A DNA stretch of 64,000 nucleotides, taken from Hyphomicrobium sp. (lineage in GTDB: Bacteria > Pseudomonadota > Alphaproteobacteria > Rhizobiales > Hyphomicrobiaceae). How positions within the stretch are numbered: position 1 is the first letter of the stretch; each line of letters begins with the position of its first letter. The position numbers were made by a program, and so were the translations under genes. The DNA lies in the NCBI GenBank assembly GCA_030148425.1, contig JASBTM010000005.1:1-64000 (forward strand), written 5' to 3'. The notes beneath the pieces are model-generated. The model had not been told where the DNA came from, made no database searches, and worked only from the letters and a program-made list of their open reading frames with translations. Positions 44,304 to 54,300 of the stretch are shown here, piece after piece.

Positions 44304-45005
44304 CTAGGGAGTTGTGTTGTCTTCGCCTTTTGCCGAGCGCCCAGTGATTGAATAGAGCGGCAACGTTCCGTTCTGAAAGGCGCGCGCATCGTAGCCGCGC
44401 AGTTCCATCGTGAATGAGACCTGCGCCGGGCCGCGATGGAAGACTTTATCCAGCGGGCCGAAATCATCGACTTCAGCCTCATCGAGCACGAGCCGGAATT
44501 TATACGTGCCCGGCTCGCGAATGAGTTGATCCGGCTTCTGCCCCGGACCATTGGTATAAAAGAGGACCGTTTCTGTCTTGCTCGCCTTGCCCGCCAGCGG
44601 GATCGGAGCGAAGGGGTCGAACCCGTTAGCGCGCGCCTTCTCCATCGTCCAGCGACCAAGATCGGCGGCATAAAAGCGCTTCGTCTCGCCCGTCTTTGGA
44701 TTCGTGGCTTCGAGATCCATGGATAAAATGGTGCCGGTGCGACCGCCCTCGTTCAAAAGCGTTACGGGGACTTCGATCACCTCGAAATTGCTATTGTTGT
44801 AGGGGGCGCTAAACTGGATGACGGGCGGCACGAAAACCTTCAGATCCGGCGCCTTGAGCGAACTGTCCCAGAGACTGTAACCGGAGAACACAAGTGCCAG
44901 AACCGATATCACCGCCGAAAGCGATGCGCGTCCGTGACTTGAGGAGGCAGTGCTCTCTTCGCTCTCTACACCCTCGCCTGCCATTTCGTGTTGAGCTTTT
45001 GCCAT
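44304..45005 (-). CDS. Single-pass membrane hypothetical protein
   Basis: 233 residues, no family recognised. A short Ser/Glu-rich cytoplasmic N-terminus, one membrane helix (LSAVISVLALVFSGYSLW), then a beta-rich domain (PVIQFSAPYNNSNFEVIEVPVTLLNEGGRTGTILSMDLEATN and EPGTYKFRLVLDEAEV) like an immunoglobulin-fold. Probably periplasmic. It is divergent from the following SDR gene, and no partner is obvious. Confidence 0.68.
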   Translation of the reverse strand: MAKAQHEMAGEGVESEESTASSSHGRASLSAVISVLALVFSGYSLWDSSLKAPDLKVFVPPVIQFSAPYNNSNFEVIEVPVTLLNEGGRTGTILSMDLEATNPKTGETKRFYAADLGRWTMEKARANGFDPFAPIPLAGKASKTETVLFYTNGPGQKPDQLIREPGTYKFRLVLDEAEVDDFGPLDKVFHRGPAQVSFTMELRGYDARAFQNGTLPLYSITGRSAKGEDNTTP

Positions 45006-45163
45006 GGTCTATGCCCCCGACTTCCAATGCAGGCGGCAAGCAACCAGCGCGGCCGAACGGCGTCAAGCCGCGGCGGCCAAAGCGACGGTCTTCTGGAAGA
45101 CGTGTGCTCCGTTCGGCATACTTTTCTCGTTTCTAGCATAAGTCTCTCTCCCAAGGACTTTCG

Positions 45164-45859
45164 ATGACAAAGACAGAACAATCCGCTCTGATCGTCGGAG
45201 CTTCGCGCGGCCTCGGCCTCGCGCTCGCCGAAGAGTACGTCAAGCGAGGCTGGCACGTTGTCGCGACCGTGCGCGGCCAAGGCACGGCGCTTCACGACTT
45301 TGCCGCGAAACACGCGGATGCTCTTAAAATCGAAACCGTCGATATCGTTGAGGAGGATCAAGTCGGCGCCCTCCGCCAACGTCTCGCTGGAAGGACGTTC
45401 GATCTGCTGTTCGTAAACGCTGGGGTCGCCAACGATGCGGACGAAACGATTGGTGACGTCTCGACGGACGAATTCGTCCGCGTGCTGGTGACCAACGCAC
45501 TGAGCCCCATGCGCGTTATCGAAAGGCTCGGCGACCTCGTGGCGCCGACAGGCTCGATCGGCGTAATGTCGTCTGGTCTCGGCAGCGTCACCAATAACGA
45601 ACACGGCGGCTGGGAGGTCTATCGCAGCAGCAAGGCCGCGCTCAACACGTTGATGCGCAGCTATGCCGCTCGACACAGGAAGAGCCAGCGCGCATTTGTT
45701 ATCATCGCGCCTGGCTGGGTGCGCACCGATATGGGCGGGCCGCACGCGTCCCTCGAAATCGACGAGAGCATTCCTCGGGTCGTCGACACCATTACCGCGC
45801 AGGCGGGAAAGCCCGGCCTTAAATATCTCGACTATCAGGGCCGGACCGTGCCGTGGTAG
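45164..45859 (+). CDS. Short-chain dehydrogenase/reductase
   Basis: 231 residues. Cofactor loop IVGASRGLGLALAEEY at the N-terminus, VNAGVAND in place of the NNAG motif, Ser in GVMSSGLGS and catalytic YRSSKAALN. The C-terminus APGWVRTDMGGPHA is like carbonyl reductase-type or Csg-type SDRs, which can use NADPH (the Arg in VATVRG after strand two supports this). Substrate unknown. Convergent with the hydrolase gene. Confidence 0.9.
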   Translation: MTKTEQSALIVGASRGLGLALAEEYVKRGWHVVATVRGQGTALHDFAAKHADALKIETVDIVEEDQVGALRQRLAGRTFDLLFVNAGVANDADETIGDVSTDEFVRVLVTNALSPMRVIERLGDLVAPTGSIGVMSSGLGSVTNNEHGGWEVYRSSKAALNTLMRSYAARHRKSQRAFVIIAPGWVRTDMGGPHASLEIDESIPRVVDTITAQAGKPGLKYLDYQGRTVPW

Positions 45860-45880
45860 GCGCGAGGTGACGACATCGCA

Positions 45881-47920
45881 TTACGGTGTAGCTTTCACGG
45901 TCGATCCGACCACAGCAGCGACGGCTTTGGCATCTTGCTGTGTCGGATCGCGGTCGGCCGGTTCGTCGGTCGTCGTTGGCCCTTTTTCGATGGCGTCGAG
46001 CCATTGTGCGGTCCGCGCATAATCAGGATCGGCGCGAAAGCGTTCGCTTGGCACGAACCCATCGGCGTGACTGATCACCTGTGCGATCAGCTTGCGAAAC
46101 TCGGGGACGTCGAAATAGGACGCGTGGACCAATTCCTTCCAAGTGAAATACGTGCTGATCGCTGTGTCGGCACTATGCGGCGGCACGGCGAAGCGGATCT
46201 GACCGATCGCATGGCGAAACTTGGCGATCGATAGGCTCGCGGCCGCGTTGCTGTAGTCCGTGATGAGGCTTGCCAGTGGGGCGGGTAGACGCGGAAGCGA
46301 TTTTTCCACCCAGGTCGGGCGATCGAGCGCCCCAATGGCGACCTCACCTTCCGTATCGTTGCCGTAGGCGGCGCGCTTCACCTCGGAATTTGTTATGCTG
46401 TTCAGAAGCTTCGCCGCCAGGGTGCTAACGAACGTCGCGAGGCCCTGGATTAGGACCATCAGAACGAGCGCGAATGCTCCGAGGATGATGGGCACGATGA
46501 CTGCCGGGACGAACAGCGACCAAAACCACTGCTTTCTTCGGTCCTGGAGGTCCGCAGCTCCGAGCGCCCAAGACAGTTCATCCGTCACGACGTGAAGCAA
46601 GAGACCGCTGTTTATCGCCAAATCGCGACCTTGCCCGCACAGCGTCCCGCCTTCGCAAGGCTGACCATTTTTCAGGAAGAAGCGCCGTTTGAAGCGAATG
46701 CCCCGTTCGATTGCATCGAGATTTGGATAGGTTTGCCGAAGTTCCTGGCGCTTGGCGCGATACTCCTGCCAAGCCGCACGACGATCGGGGGGAGACGGCA
46801 CGGCGCTACCGCTTTCGCTCGTCACCTCCTCACCCTCGCTTTTTCGCGCAGCCATCAATTGCGTTCGCAGATTGGTCAACGCGGCTTCGGCCTCCGGCGA
46901 CGCATTGGCCTCGTAGATCTCCGTCTTCAGCCATTCGGCGAGGCCGATCATCGCCGGGGGCGACAGGAGGATAGCGAAGTAGATGATCGGGAGCGCGATG
47001 ACCGAGAGGAGCGTGATCGATGAAACGGCAAACGATTTGTCGAAGAAATCCAGACGGGCGTCCGGCAGGAGCGAAAGGCCCTGGATCGCTTCGTCGTCGG
47101 GATGCGACAGCGGCAGCCAGCGCGGCGCGAAGCTTGATCCGGCGCGCCTCGTCGTCCGTCGATGATAGCCCAGCATGCCGCGGCCATCCAACCATCGCAA
47201 TACGACGTAAAAGACCAGTGCGGGGAGACTGGCCAGCAGCCCGGTGAATATCCACACTCTCGGAAAGGTATTTCCGAAGATCGAGCGCTCGCCGCCGACT
47301 TGCGTCGCAAGAAGATAAACGATGAACATCAGCAACAGCATCATGGATGCGACGAAGATGACCTTCCGCATCAGGCTGAGGCGCGTCAAAAGCCAAAGCT
47401 CTTTTCTGAGCTTCAGGAAAGGCGTGCCGACCGTGATCCAGCGTTTGAGGTTCGCCAGCGGACGGCGGCGCGCGGCATTGTTCAGCAGGGCATCCGCCAG
47501 GATCGAGCCGCCGTGGCTGTGGCCGACGATACAGTACGGCTCACTTTTGGTTTCGAGTTCGCGCATCACCTTCGTCAACCGCTCGCCCGCATCCCGGCGC
47601 TTGGTTTCGCTGTTGTCGCCGCTCCAAGGAAAAGGCAGAAAGTTCAGCTCGCCGTCGCGCGCCTCAACAAGCTGGCGCATATCCTTTTCGAAGACGCTCC
47701 CGGCCTCCCACCATTGCGGCTCGGGCATTTTGCCGTTCGCATCGGCTGCAGTTGGTGCGGCAAACGTGCCGTGAACGGTGATGATGGTTGCCACTGGTTC
47801 CCCACTTTTGTCGCGCCCGCGCCCCGGACCGGCAAAACCCGGCGCTATCTCTCCTGCGACATCAGGTAAGCCCCAGACCGCGGCCACATGAGGGATATCG
47901 GACGATGATGGCTCATCCAT
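45881..47920 (-). CDS. Membrane-bound alpha/beta-hydrolase-like protein
   Basis: 679 residues. An N-terminal alpha/beta-hydrolase-like part (TIITVHGTFAAPT, WWEAGSVFEKDM, NFLPFPWSGDN, and the nucleophile elbow VGHSHGGSILADALL, then WITVGTPFLKLR) is followed by several membrane helices (VIFVASMMLLLMFIVYLLA; WIFTGLLASLPALVFYVVLRW; SSITLLSVIALPIIYFAILL; VPAVIVPIILGAFALVLMVLI) and a C-terminal soluble domain. It resembles lipase or esterase proteins of the cell membrane; no named family. Start at 47920 (ATG) seems right since no better start follows. Of no known operon. Confidence 0.75.
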   Translation of the reverse strand: MDEPSSSDIPHVAAVWGLPDVAGEIAPGFAGPGRGRDKSGEPVATIITVHGTFAAPTAADANGKMPEPQWWEAGSVFEKDMRQLVEARDGELNFLPFPWSGDNSETKRRDAGERLTKVMRELETKSEPYCIVGHSHGGSILADALLNNAARRRPLANLKRWITVGTPFLKLRKELWLLTRLSLMRKVIFVASMMLLLMFIVYLLATQVGGERSIFGNTFPRVWIFTGLLASLPALVFYVVLRWLDGRGMLGYHRRTTRRAGSSFAPRWLPLSHPDDEAIQGLSLLPDARLDFFDKSFAVSSITLLSVIALPIIYFAILLSPPAMIGLAEWLKTEIYEANASPEAEAALTNLRTQLMAARKSEGEEVTSESGSAVPSPPDRRAAWQEYRAKRQELRQTYPNLDAIERGIRFKRRFFLKNGQPCEGGTLCGQGRDLAINSGLLLHVVTDELSWALGAADLQDRRKQWFWSLFVPAVIVPIILGAFALVLMVLIQGLATFVSTLAAKLLNSITNSEVKRAAYGNDTEGEVAIGALDRPTWVEKSLPRLPAPLASLITDYSNAAASLSIAKFRHAIGQIRFAVPPHSADTAISTYFTWKELVHASYFDVPEFRKLIAQVISHADGFVPSERFRADPDYARTAQWLDAIEKGPTTTDEPADRDPTQQDAKAVAAVVGSTVKATP

Positions 47921-48224
47921 TTGAAAGTAACATCGCGTGAAAGTTGAATTCCGGCGCGAAGGGCCGGCGCTGTGGCCACGAATCCTCGATCAGGCCGCGC
48001 TGCGAGCGTTTTTGTACGCATAGCGAGACCGCGATCGCTATTTTCTCCTCCGCGAGAACAAATTGTCTCAACGGTCTGGATCCTGAATTTTCCGCAATCT
48101 CCCCCACATCCGATTTTCATCCCCGCTTCAGAAGAGAAAACGCAGCCCATTTATTGTTTTCTCTACTGAGTATTCGCGTGCTGATCAAAATCAGAACGTT
48201 CTCAAGTGAAGGAACAAAGCAGTA
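47921..48224. other. Divergent intergenic region upstream of MarR gene
   Basis: 304 bases without a supported gene. Near the MarR start are two small palindromes, described in the next entry. The rest shows no promoter or hairpin that I trust. Confidence 0.4.
48181..48202. promoter_or_regulatory. Candidate MarR operator: two adjacent palindromes
   Basis: CTGAT-CAAA-ATCAG (48181-48194) and the overlapping perfect 10-bp palindrome AGAACGTTCT (48193-48202) lie 22-44 bases before the MarR start. MarR proteins usually bind short palindromes at their own promoter; no binding was shown. Confidence 0.4.
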
Positions 48225-48689
48225 ATGAGCCAACCATCGGCAGCCCAGCTTCAGCGCTCGGTTATTCATCTTCTCCGCCGCGTCGATCAGTGCGCAACGC
48301 AGCTTTACTCCACGGAAACGGCCGACAACGACCTGACGCTCCGGCAGCTCGCGATCCTCACGGCCATTTCGCGGCAGGAAAACCTCAGCCAAACGGACCT
48401 CGTGACGATCACGGGTATCGACCGCTCGACGGTTGCGGGCATCGTAAGCCGCCTCATCGGTAAGGGGCTGCTGGAGCGCAAACGCTCGCCTCTCGACGGC
48501 CGTGCCTACTGCGTGCGCCTCTCCAAGCGCGGCCAGAAGGCCATCGCCGGCGCCGACCGCATTTACTCGCGCGTTGAAAAGAAGCTTCTCGCAGGGGTTC
48601 CCGCATCGGAAGCTAGCCAGTTCGTTTCGACGCTGAGAACCATTCTCTCAGCACACTCAGACGACGAACATTCCGGCGCGTCCGTCTAA
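48225..48689 (+). CDS. MarR-family transcriptional regulator
   Basis: 154 residues, one winged helix-turn-helix domain: LTLRQLAILTAISRQENLSQTDLVTITGIDRSTVAGIVSRLIGKGLLERKRSPLDGRAYCVRLSKRG, where the wing follows the recognition helix. Flanking helices form the dimer interface. Ligand unknown. It is followed by an AraC-type regulator 128 bases on; no enzyme or pump adjoins that it obviously controls. Confidence 0.93.
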   Translation: MSQPSAAQLQRSVIHLLRRVDQCATQLYSTETADNDLTLRQLAILTAISRQENLSQTDLVTITGIDRSTVAGIVSRLIGKGLLERKRSPLDGRAYCVRLSKRGQKAIAGADRIYSRVEKKLLAGVPASEASQFVSTLRTILSAHSDDEHSGASV

Positions 48690-48817
48690 AGGCCAATCGA
48701 CAACAACTTTTGTCGCCGCCGATGGTTCCATCCGCAGAAGCATCGGCGGCTCATATTTCTTTGCGTTTGACCTAATGCCCTGTCCACGTATCATTTGCCT
48801 ACGGGCAGGGATTATGA

Positions 48818-49831
48818 ATGATGTTGCGGGCTCTCAGCGCTCCGGTTCAATCGACTGGGGACGATCTCATAGACTGGTCGATCTCGACGGCGGACGTTCA
48901 TCCGCGCGACCGGTTCGAATATTGGTATGAAACCAGCCGTCAAGTTTTGGGGCCTTACGAGACCCGCCCCGATCAGCCGGCACGCTTCGAAGGCGACCTG
49001 CGCTACCTTCGCGTGCCTGGCATGTCGCTCTCGGTTTTTCGCTGCAACGGAATGAAATCGTGGCGCACTAAGCGTCAGGCCTCGCAGCTGGCGGATCTCG
49101 TTCATATTGTCATCCAACTCGATGGTACGTTGGGAATTATTCAGAATGGGCGCGAAGCGGAACTGAACCCCGGGGACCTGTGCCTTCTTGATCTGGGGCG
49201 GCTCGCTTCATTCGTTCAGTCGTCAGACTTTCATTGCCTCGTCGTCGAAGTTCCGCGGCGCGATTGCGAGGCCCGCCTCGGTCCCCTCGGGCGATGGACC
49301 GCCCAGCGCGTCGACGGACGCCGAGGTAGCGGCGTTCTAACTTCGACATTTGCCAAGTTGCTTCCCGAGCAGATGGGCTATCTGAGTTCCGGCTCCCAAG
49401 CGCAGGTCAAACATCAACTGCTCGACCTCATGGCGATGGCATTGAAGGATGCCGAAGGGGATGCTCTCGTTCACTCCTCTGGCCGCCTCGCATCGCTCTT
49501 GCGCCTCAAGTCTGTTGTCGATGCCAACCTCTCGAATGGCGCAGCGACGTGTGAAGAGCTCGCGGGCGCCGCGGGGATCTCTGTTCGATATGCCAACCAA
49601 TTGCTCGACTCCGAGCAAACCTCGCTTCAGCGTCTTCTGTTCAGCCGGCGCATCGAGAAATGTCAGGCGGCCCTCGCCGATCCCGCCCAGGCTCATCGCC
49701 AAATCAGCGATATCGCCTATACGTGGGGTTTCGGGGATGTTTCCCACTTTGGCCGCCTCTTCAAAACCATCGTCGGCATGACGCCGAGAGACTACAAAAA
49801 GCTCAGTCTCGGCACCGTTGACCGAATTTGA
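48818..49831 (+). CDS. AraC-family transcriptional regulator
   Basis: 337 residues. The N-terminal about 200 residues have the AraC-binding-like (PF14525) pattern: DRFEYWYETSRQVLGPYETRPDQPARFEGDL, then LADLVHIVIQLDGTLGIIQNGREAELNPGDLCLLDLGR. The C-terminal HTH_18 pair is TCEELAGAAGISVRYANQLLDSEQTSLQRLLFSRRIEKCQAAL and ISDIAYTWGFGDVSHFGRLFKTIVGMTPRDYKK. The ATG lies after a weak site. Target genes are unknown. Confidence 0.92.
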   Translation: MMLRALSAPVQSTGDDLIDWSISTADVHPRDRFEYWYETSRQVLGPYETRPDQPARFEGDLRYLRVPGMSLSVFRCNGMKSWRTKRQASQLADLVHIVIQLDGTLGIIQNGREAELNPGDLCLLDLGRLASFVQSSDFHCLVVEVPRRDCEARLGPLGRWTAQRVDGRRGSGVLTSTFAKLLPEQMGYLSSGSQAQVKHQLLDLMAMALKDAEGDALVHSSGRLASLLRLKSVVDANLSNGAATCEELAGAAGISVRYANQLLDSEQTSLQRLLFSRRIEKCQAALADPAQAHRQISDIAYTWGFGDVSHFGRLFKTIVGMTPRDYKKLSLGTVDRI

Positions 49832-50003
49832 AGAAATTCATGCCATCATTGAGGATGGTGGAACCTCGCACCCTATTTAATCGTTTCGCAGGCTCGCCAA
49901 CCTTGGCAAACGGCCGACTTTTCGCCTTACGCACGTGCTGAGATCATCTGCCGTCAATTTTCGGGGTTATCGCCGTTAGACATTTCGAGCGCACGTTGGG
50001 CGT

Positions 50004-51290
50004 TTGGAGCATCAGCGAGTAGGGCCGGACTTGAGCACGCAGGAGGAATTGTTTGCTCGCCTCTCGGCGCTTCGTAGCAAGGCGAGCGTCAAGGCAGACG
50101 CTCTTGCGGTCCGATCTTCGGTTTTGCTCTCCCGCATTGTCTTCGTCGGCATCCTTTTACTTCCGGCATTCGAGCCAAACAGCTTTTACATCGTCCGCGC
50201 CGGGCGATTGAATTCCCCTCCCGAAGTTGAGTTGCATGCGCGATTGGACGTACCTCCCGTTGCGCGGACAATTCCGGCGGCACCGGCCTCTCCGACCGAC
50301 GGTAAGCCTTCGACCGAGACAGTGGATACCCGGGGGCCGAACCTTCCCGCCTCCAATACACCAGAGCCGAACGTGTCCGCCTCCAGCACGCCCGGCACCA
50401 ATATTCCTGCCACTCAACCGCCCGGTTCAACGGTATCGCCTCTTCCCGCCGACGGCGATGCTTCGGCAAAACCGGTTCCACCTGCGAAGCAGGTTGCACC
50501 GCAATGGACGGAGGAGGAAATCGCCTCGGCCAAAAAGGATTGCGGAAGTCTGTTGGCTAAAATGACTGTCGTTTCGGAAGAGCTTCCTCCGGAGCGCGAG
50601 GGCATCTGCGGGGCGCCAGCTCCGCGCCTTCTCAAGAGCGTCGGTGAAAGCAAGATCAAGATCGAGCCCGCCGCCTCTCTCAACTGCAAAATGATCGCCG
50701 GGATGAACGATTGGATTCTCGATAAGCTTCAGCCCGCCGCACAGAAGAATTTCGGTTCTCCGATCGTGCGCGTCGTGGCGGAATCCTACTCCTGCCGAAA
50801 CCGATATGGCCTCGCCCGAGCGCCGATCAGCGAACACGCTCTCATGAATGCCGTCGATGTTTCAGCATTCGTGCTGGCCGACGGTAAAGTGATCCGGGTG
50901 TCGAAGAATTGGGGACCGACGGCGGACGAGCTGAAGAAGGCGCAGAAGTCGAGCGACGCCGGAACAAGTCAAAAGGCAAAATTTCAAGTCGCGGCATCGA
51001 AGCTCGGCGCGCATGACATCGCAAAGAAGAGCGACGACAAAGACAAGGACGCTGCAAAGCCGAAAGCCGACGAGAAGCAAAAAGGCGACGAAAAGGAGAA
51101 ACCCAAATCGCCGGAGGTTCTCAAGGAGGAACAGGCGAAACAGGCCATGACGGCGTTCCTGCATGAGGCACATGACGGGGCTTGCGATATTTTCGGAACC
51201 GTCCTCGGCCCCGATACCAACGCCGCCCACCACGATCACTTTCATCTCGACATGAAAGAGCGCAAGCGGCATGTCGCGCTGTGCGAGTAG
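50004..51290 (+). CDS. Extensin-like C-terminal (M15-like) protein with lysine-rich insert
   Basis: 428 residues from TTG 50004; later TTG starts at 50031 or 50052 are possible. A hydrophobic segment near residue 45 is followed by a Pro/Thr/Ser-rich linker to about residue 165. The extensin-like C-terminal domain then has SLNCKMIAGMNDWI, RNRYGLARAPISEHALMNAVDVSAF and GTVLGPDTNAAHHDHFHLD; the His/Asp and HxH residues match M15-type zinc peptidases. An insert of about 80 Lys/Asp/Glu-rich residues separates the two halves. Probably an envelope or cell-wall enzyme. Confidence 0.8.
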   Translation: MEHQRVGPDLSTQEELFARLSALRSKASVKADALAVRSSVLLSRIVFVGILLLPAFEPNSFYIVRAGRLNSPPEVELHARLDVPPVARTIPAAPASPTDGKPSTETVDTRGPNLPASNTPEPNVSASSTPGTNIPATQPPGSTVSPLPADGDASAKPVPPAKQVAPQWTEEEIASAKKDCGSLLAKMTVVSEELPPEREGICGAPAPRLLKSVGESKIKIEPAASLNCKMIAGMNDWILDKLQPAAQKNFGSPIVRVVAESYSCRNRYGLARAPISEHALMNAVDVSAFVLADGKVIRVSKNWGPTADELKKAQKSSDAGTSQKAKFQVAASKLGAHDIAKKSDDKDKDAAKPKADEKQKGDEKEKPKSPEVLKEEQAKQAMTAFLHEAHDGACDIFGTVLGPDTNAAHHDHFHLDMKERKRHVALCE

Positions 51291-51316
51291 TGGAAGTTAC
51301 CGCGACTGGGATGCGT

Positions 51317-54300
51317 TCAGCCTGACCCGGTCTTGATCGCCACGATCTCCATCGCGCTACGATGACCCTCAGCGAGGTCATATTCCGCAAATGCGAAACC
51401 GTGAGCCTGGAGCAGCCGGATCAGGCCCGATCGCGTGAAGCTATGATACCGTTCGAGTTCTGCCCAATAAGGATTGCTTCCCGTGGCGTTGAGCGCACGC
51501 CAGACGATCGTTTCACTGTTGAGCATCGAGAGCACCAAAGCGCCGCCCGGCCGCAGCAGACGATTGATGGCCGCAAGCGTACGACCCGGAAATGGTTCTC
51601 GGTCCAAGGCGTCGAACATGCTGACGACACTGAAGCGCGATGCCTCGGTTAGGTCGCCGAGATCGCGATGCGCCTCGTAGCCGAACCGTTTGAGCCTGTC
51701 GACGCTCGGACCATGAGAGTCGACGCCTACCGGGGTGAACCCCCACTCGGCTGCCGTGAATAGCAACGACGCATTGCCGAAGCCGATGTCGAGCCAGTCG
51801 CCGCCAGACACGTGGCGCGCGATCCGCGCTACGATTTTGGCGGATGCTTTCCTGTTGTTTTCGGCATCCTTGCCGACGCGCATCTCTCTTGGCGAAGCCG
51901 CGTTTAGGATCTCCATGCCCGCTGGCGTGAGGTAGCCTTCGGTGAAGACGTGTGCGCAGTCGGTGCAGCGACGCCATTTCAGAACCGGTGGCAGGATTGG
52001 ATTGTAAAGCCGGTGGTTCGTTATCCTGGCCTCAGCCTCGGCCGACGACTGACTTCCGCCACAGGCCGGACAGTCATCGTAGATTTGCCGAAGCACGTGC
52101 GCCTCGGGAAGCGCAGGCGGAACGGCAGTTCGCGTTTCCGCGACCTGCTGCGGAACAGTTTCCGGAACGCTTGTCTCGATGACGGCGAAGGCGCGAGGCG
52201 CCTCGCCTGATCGCATAATTTCGACCATCGTTTCAAACGACCTTTCCAGGTTTCGCGTATAGCGGCTTGAATCAAAAAGCGGTGCCGTCTCGCGATTGGC
52301 GCGCAACTTCGCGCGAATGGCGTCGAGCTTCGACTTGTCCCGCGCCAGCTCCAACGCGAGCTTGCTGTAATCCTCGAGGCTCGTCGTGACCAACTCGGAC
52401 ACACCCATCGCGTGGAGGAGACTGCCTGCCACCCGGCCTGCGAAGGTTTCGCCGAGGCACGTTAGGACCGGCAGTCCGGCCCAAAGAGCGTCGCTTGTTG
52501 TCGTGTGCGCGTTGCACGGAAGCGCGTCGAGGAAGAGATCCGCAAGACGATGTCGCGCCAGATGCTTGGCGATGGATGCGCGCTGCGCGAAGACCAACCG
52601 GGAGGCGTTGATGCCTCGCGCCTCGGCTTCGCGGCGAAGATTGGCGGCGCAAGTGTCATTCGGCACGAGCAACCAAAGCACCGAACCCGGAACGTCCTTC
52701 AGCAATTGCATCCACACGTCGAACATCGTCGTGTTGAGCTTGTAGCTGTTGTTGAACGAGCAAAACACGAACGCATCTTCGGGCAGGCCGTAGTCTGCAC
52801 GCGTAACCGGCTCGTTCGAAATCGCGCGCTGGCGATCGTTAGGCTGGTAGCTGTTCGGAAGGTGCACGATCCTTTCCGAATAATTGGCTTGTGCCTCCAT
52901 CGGCGCGACGATCTCGTCGGCAATGATGTAGTCGATGAAGTCGGCACCCATCGTTCCGGGATAGCCAAGGTAGTTCACCTGGATCGGCGCGGGGCGGTAA
53001 GCGAAGATCTCCGTTCGTGCGTCGCGGGTATAACCTTTGAGATCGACCAGCACGTCGATGGCATCGTCGCGGATCATCGCAGCGACGTCGCGATGACGCA
53101 TCGGTCCGATTCTCCTGAAATGATCGAAAGCGGCGATCATACGCTTGCGCATGGCGCTGTTTTCTTCAGGACTATGGCAATAAGCAAAGACCTCGAAGCG
53201 GGTGCGGTCGATCTTTTCCAGGACCTCGGCGAAGAGCATCGCCGTTGCGTGCTCGAAGAAATCGCACGAGACAAATCCAATGCGAATTTTTACGCCCTGG
53301 CCGAGACGATTTTTGTGGGTCGCAAAGCGCATCGGCTTCGGTACATCGAATGTCGGGATGAACCTTTGCGCCGCACGCAGCAGATCGGCCGCGCTTGCCC
53401 ATAGCGAAATGAGCTGGAACGGCGCGATCTTGACGTCTTTCTGCCGGAACGTCTCGAGATAGCTGCGCTCTTCGTCATCGACACCGGGCCAATCGCACAA
53501 GATACGGCGGAGATTGACAAATTCGAAGCGGCTAACGATGGCGTCGGGCGCGCATTCGATGCACTTCTCGAATGCGGCCCGCGCGTTTTCGTATTGATCC
53601 TTCATCTTGTACGTGATCGCGAGATTGTAATAGGCGCTCGCGAGGTTGCGCTTGATCGTGATCGCGTGCTCGTAGGCGTGAATCGCGCCGTCGAGCATGT
53701 TCATGCTCCGCAGCAAGTTGCCGACTCCAGCATAGGCCTCGGCGCGGTTAGGCTCGATTTCGAGGCCGATCTGATAGTTGGCGAGAGCCTCTTCACCTTC
53801 GCCGAGCGACTCCAACGTCAGAGCCAAGTTGAAATAGTAGTCGGCTCCGCCGGGATCCGCATCGATCGCGCGCCGGCAAAGTTCTGCAGCCTCGGAGAAA
53901 CGACGCTCGCCGCGCAGGTACGTCGCGAGATCGTCGAGCTTTTTCGCCCGCTCCACGCCGGTTTTCGATTGCGTTTCGATTTCTGCGACGAGCGTATCGA
54001 GCGAGCGCGACGCCAGAGACAGTCTGCGCTCGAGAAGGCGAGCGTCTTCAAGACCGGGATTGAGTTCGAGGGCCCGCTTGCAACGCGCAGCCGCTCCTTC
54101 GAAATCACCGGCGTTGAGAAGTAGCTGGCCGAGACGCGCCAGGACCACCGGCTGATCGGGCTTCAGATCGAGGGCGTTGAGATATGCCTCCATCGCCTCA
54201 GCATCCTGCTGGGCGACGCGAAGCAGATTTCCGAGAACCGCGTGGTGCTCGGCGTTCCGGGGTTGCAGCTCCACGCACTTTTGGCAGGCTGCGATGGCTT

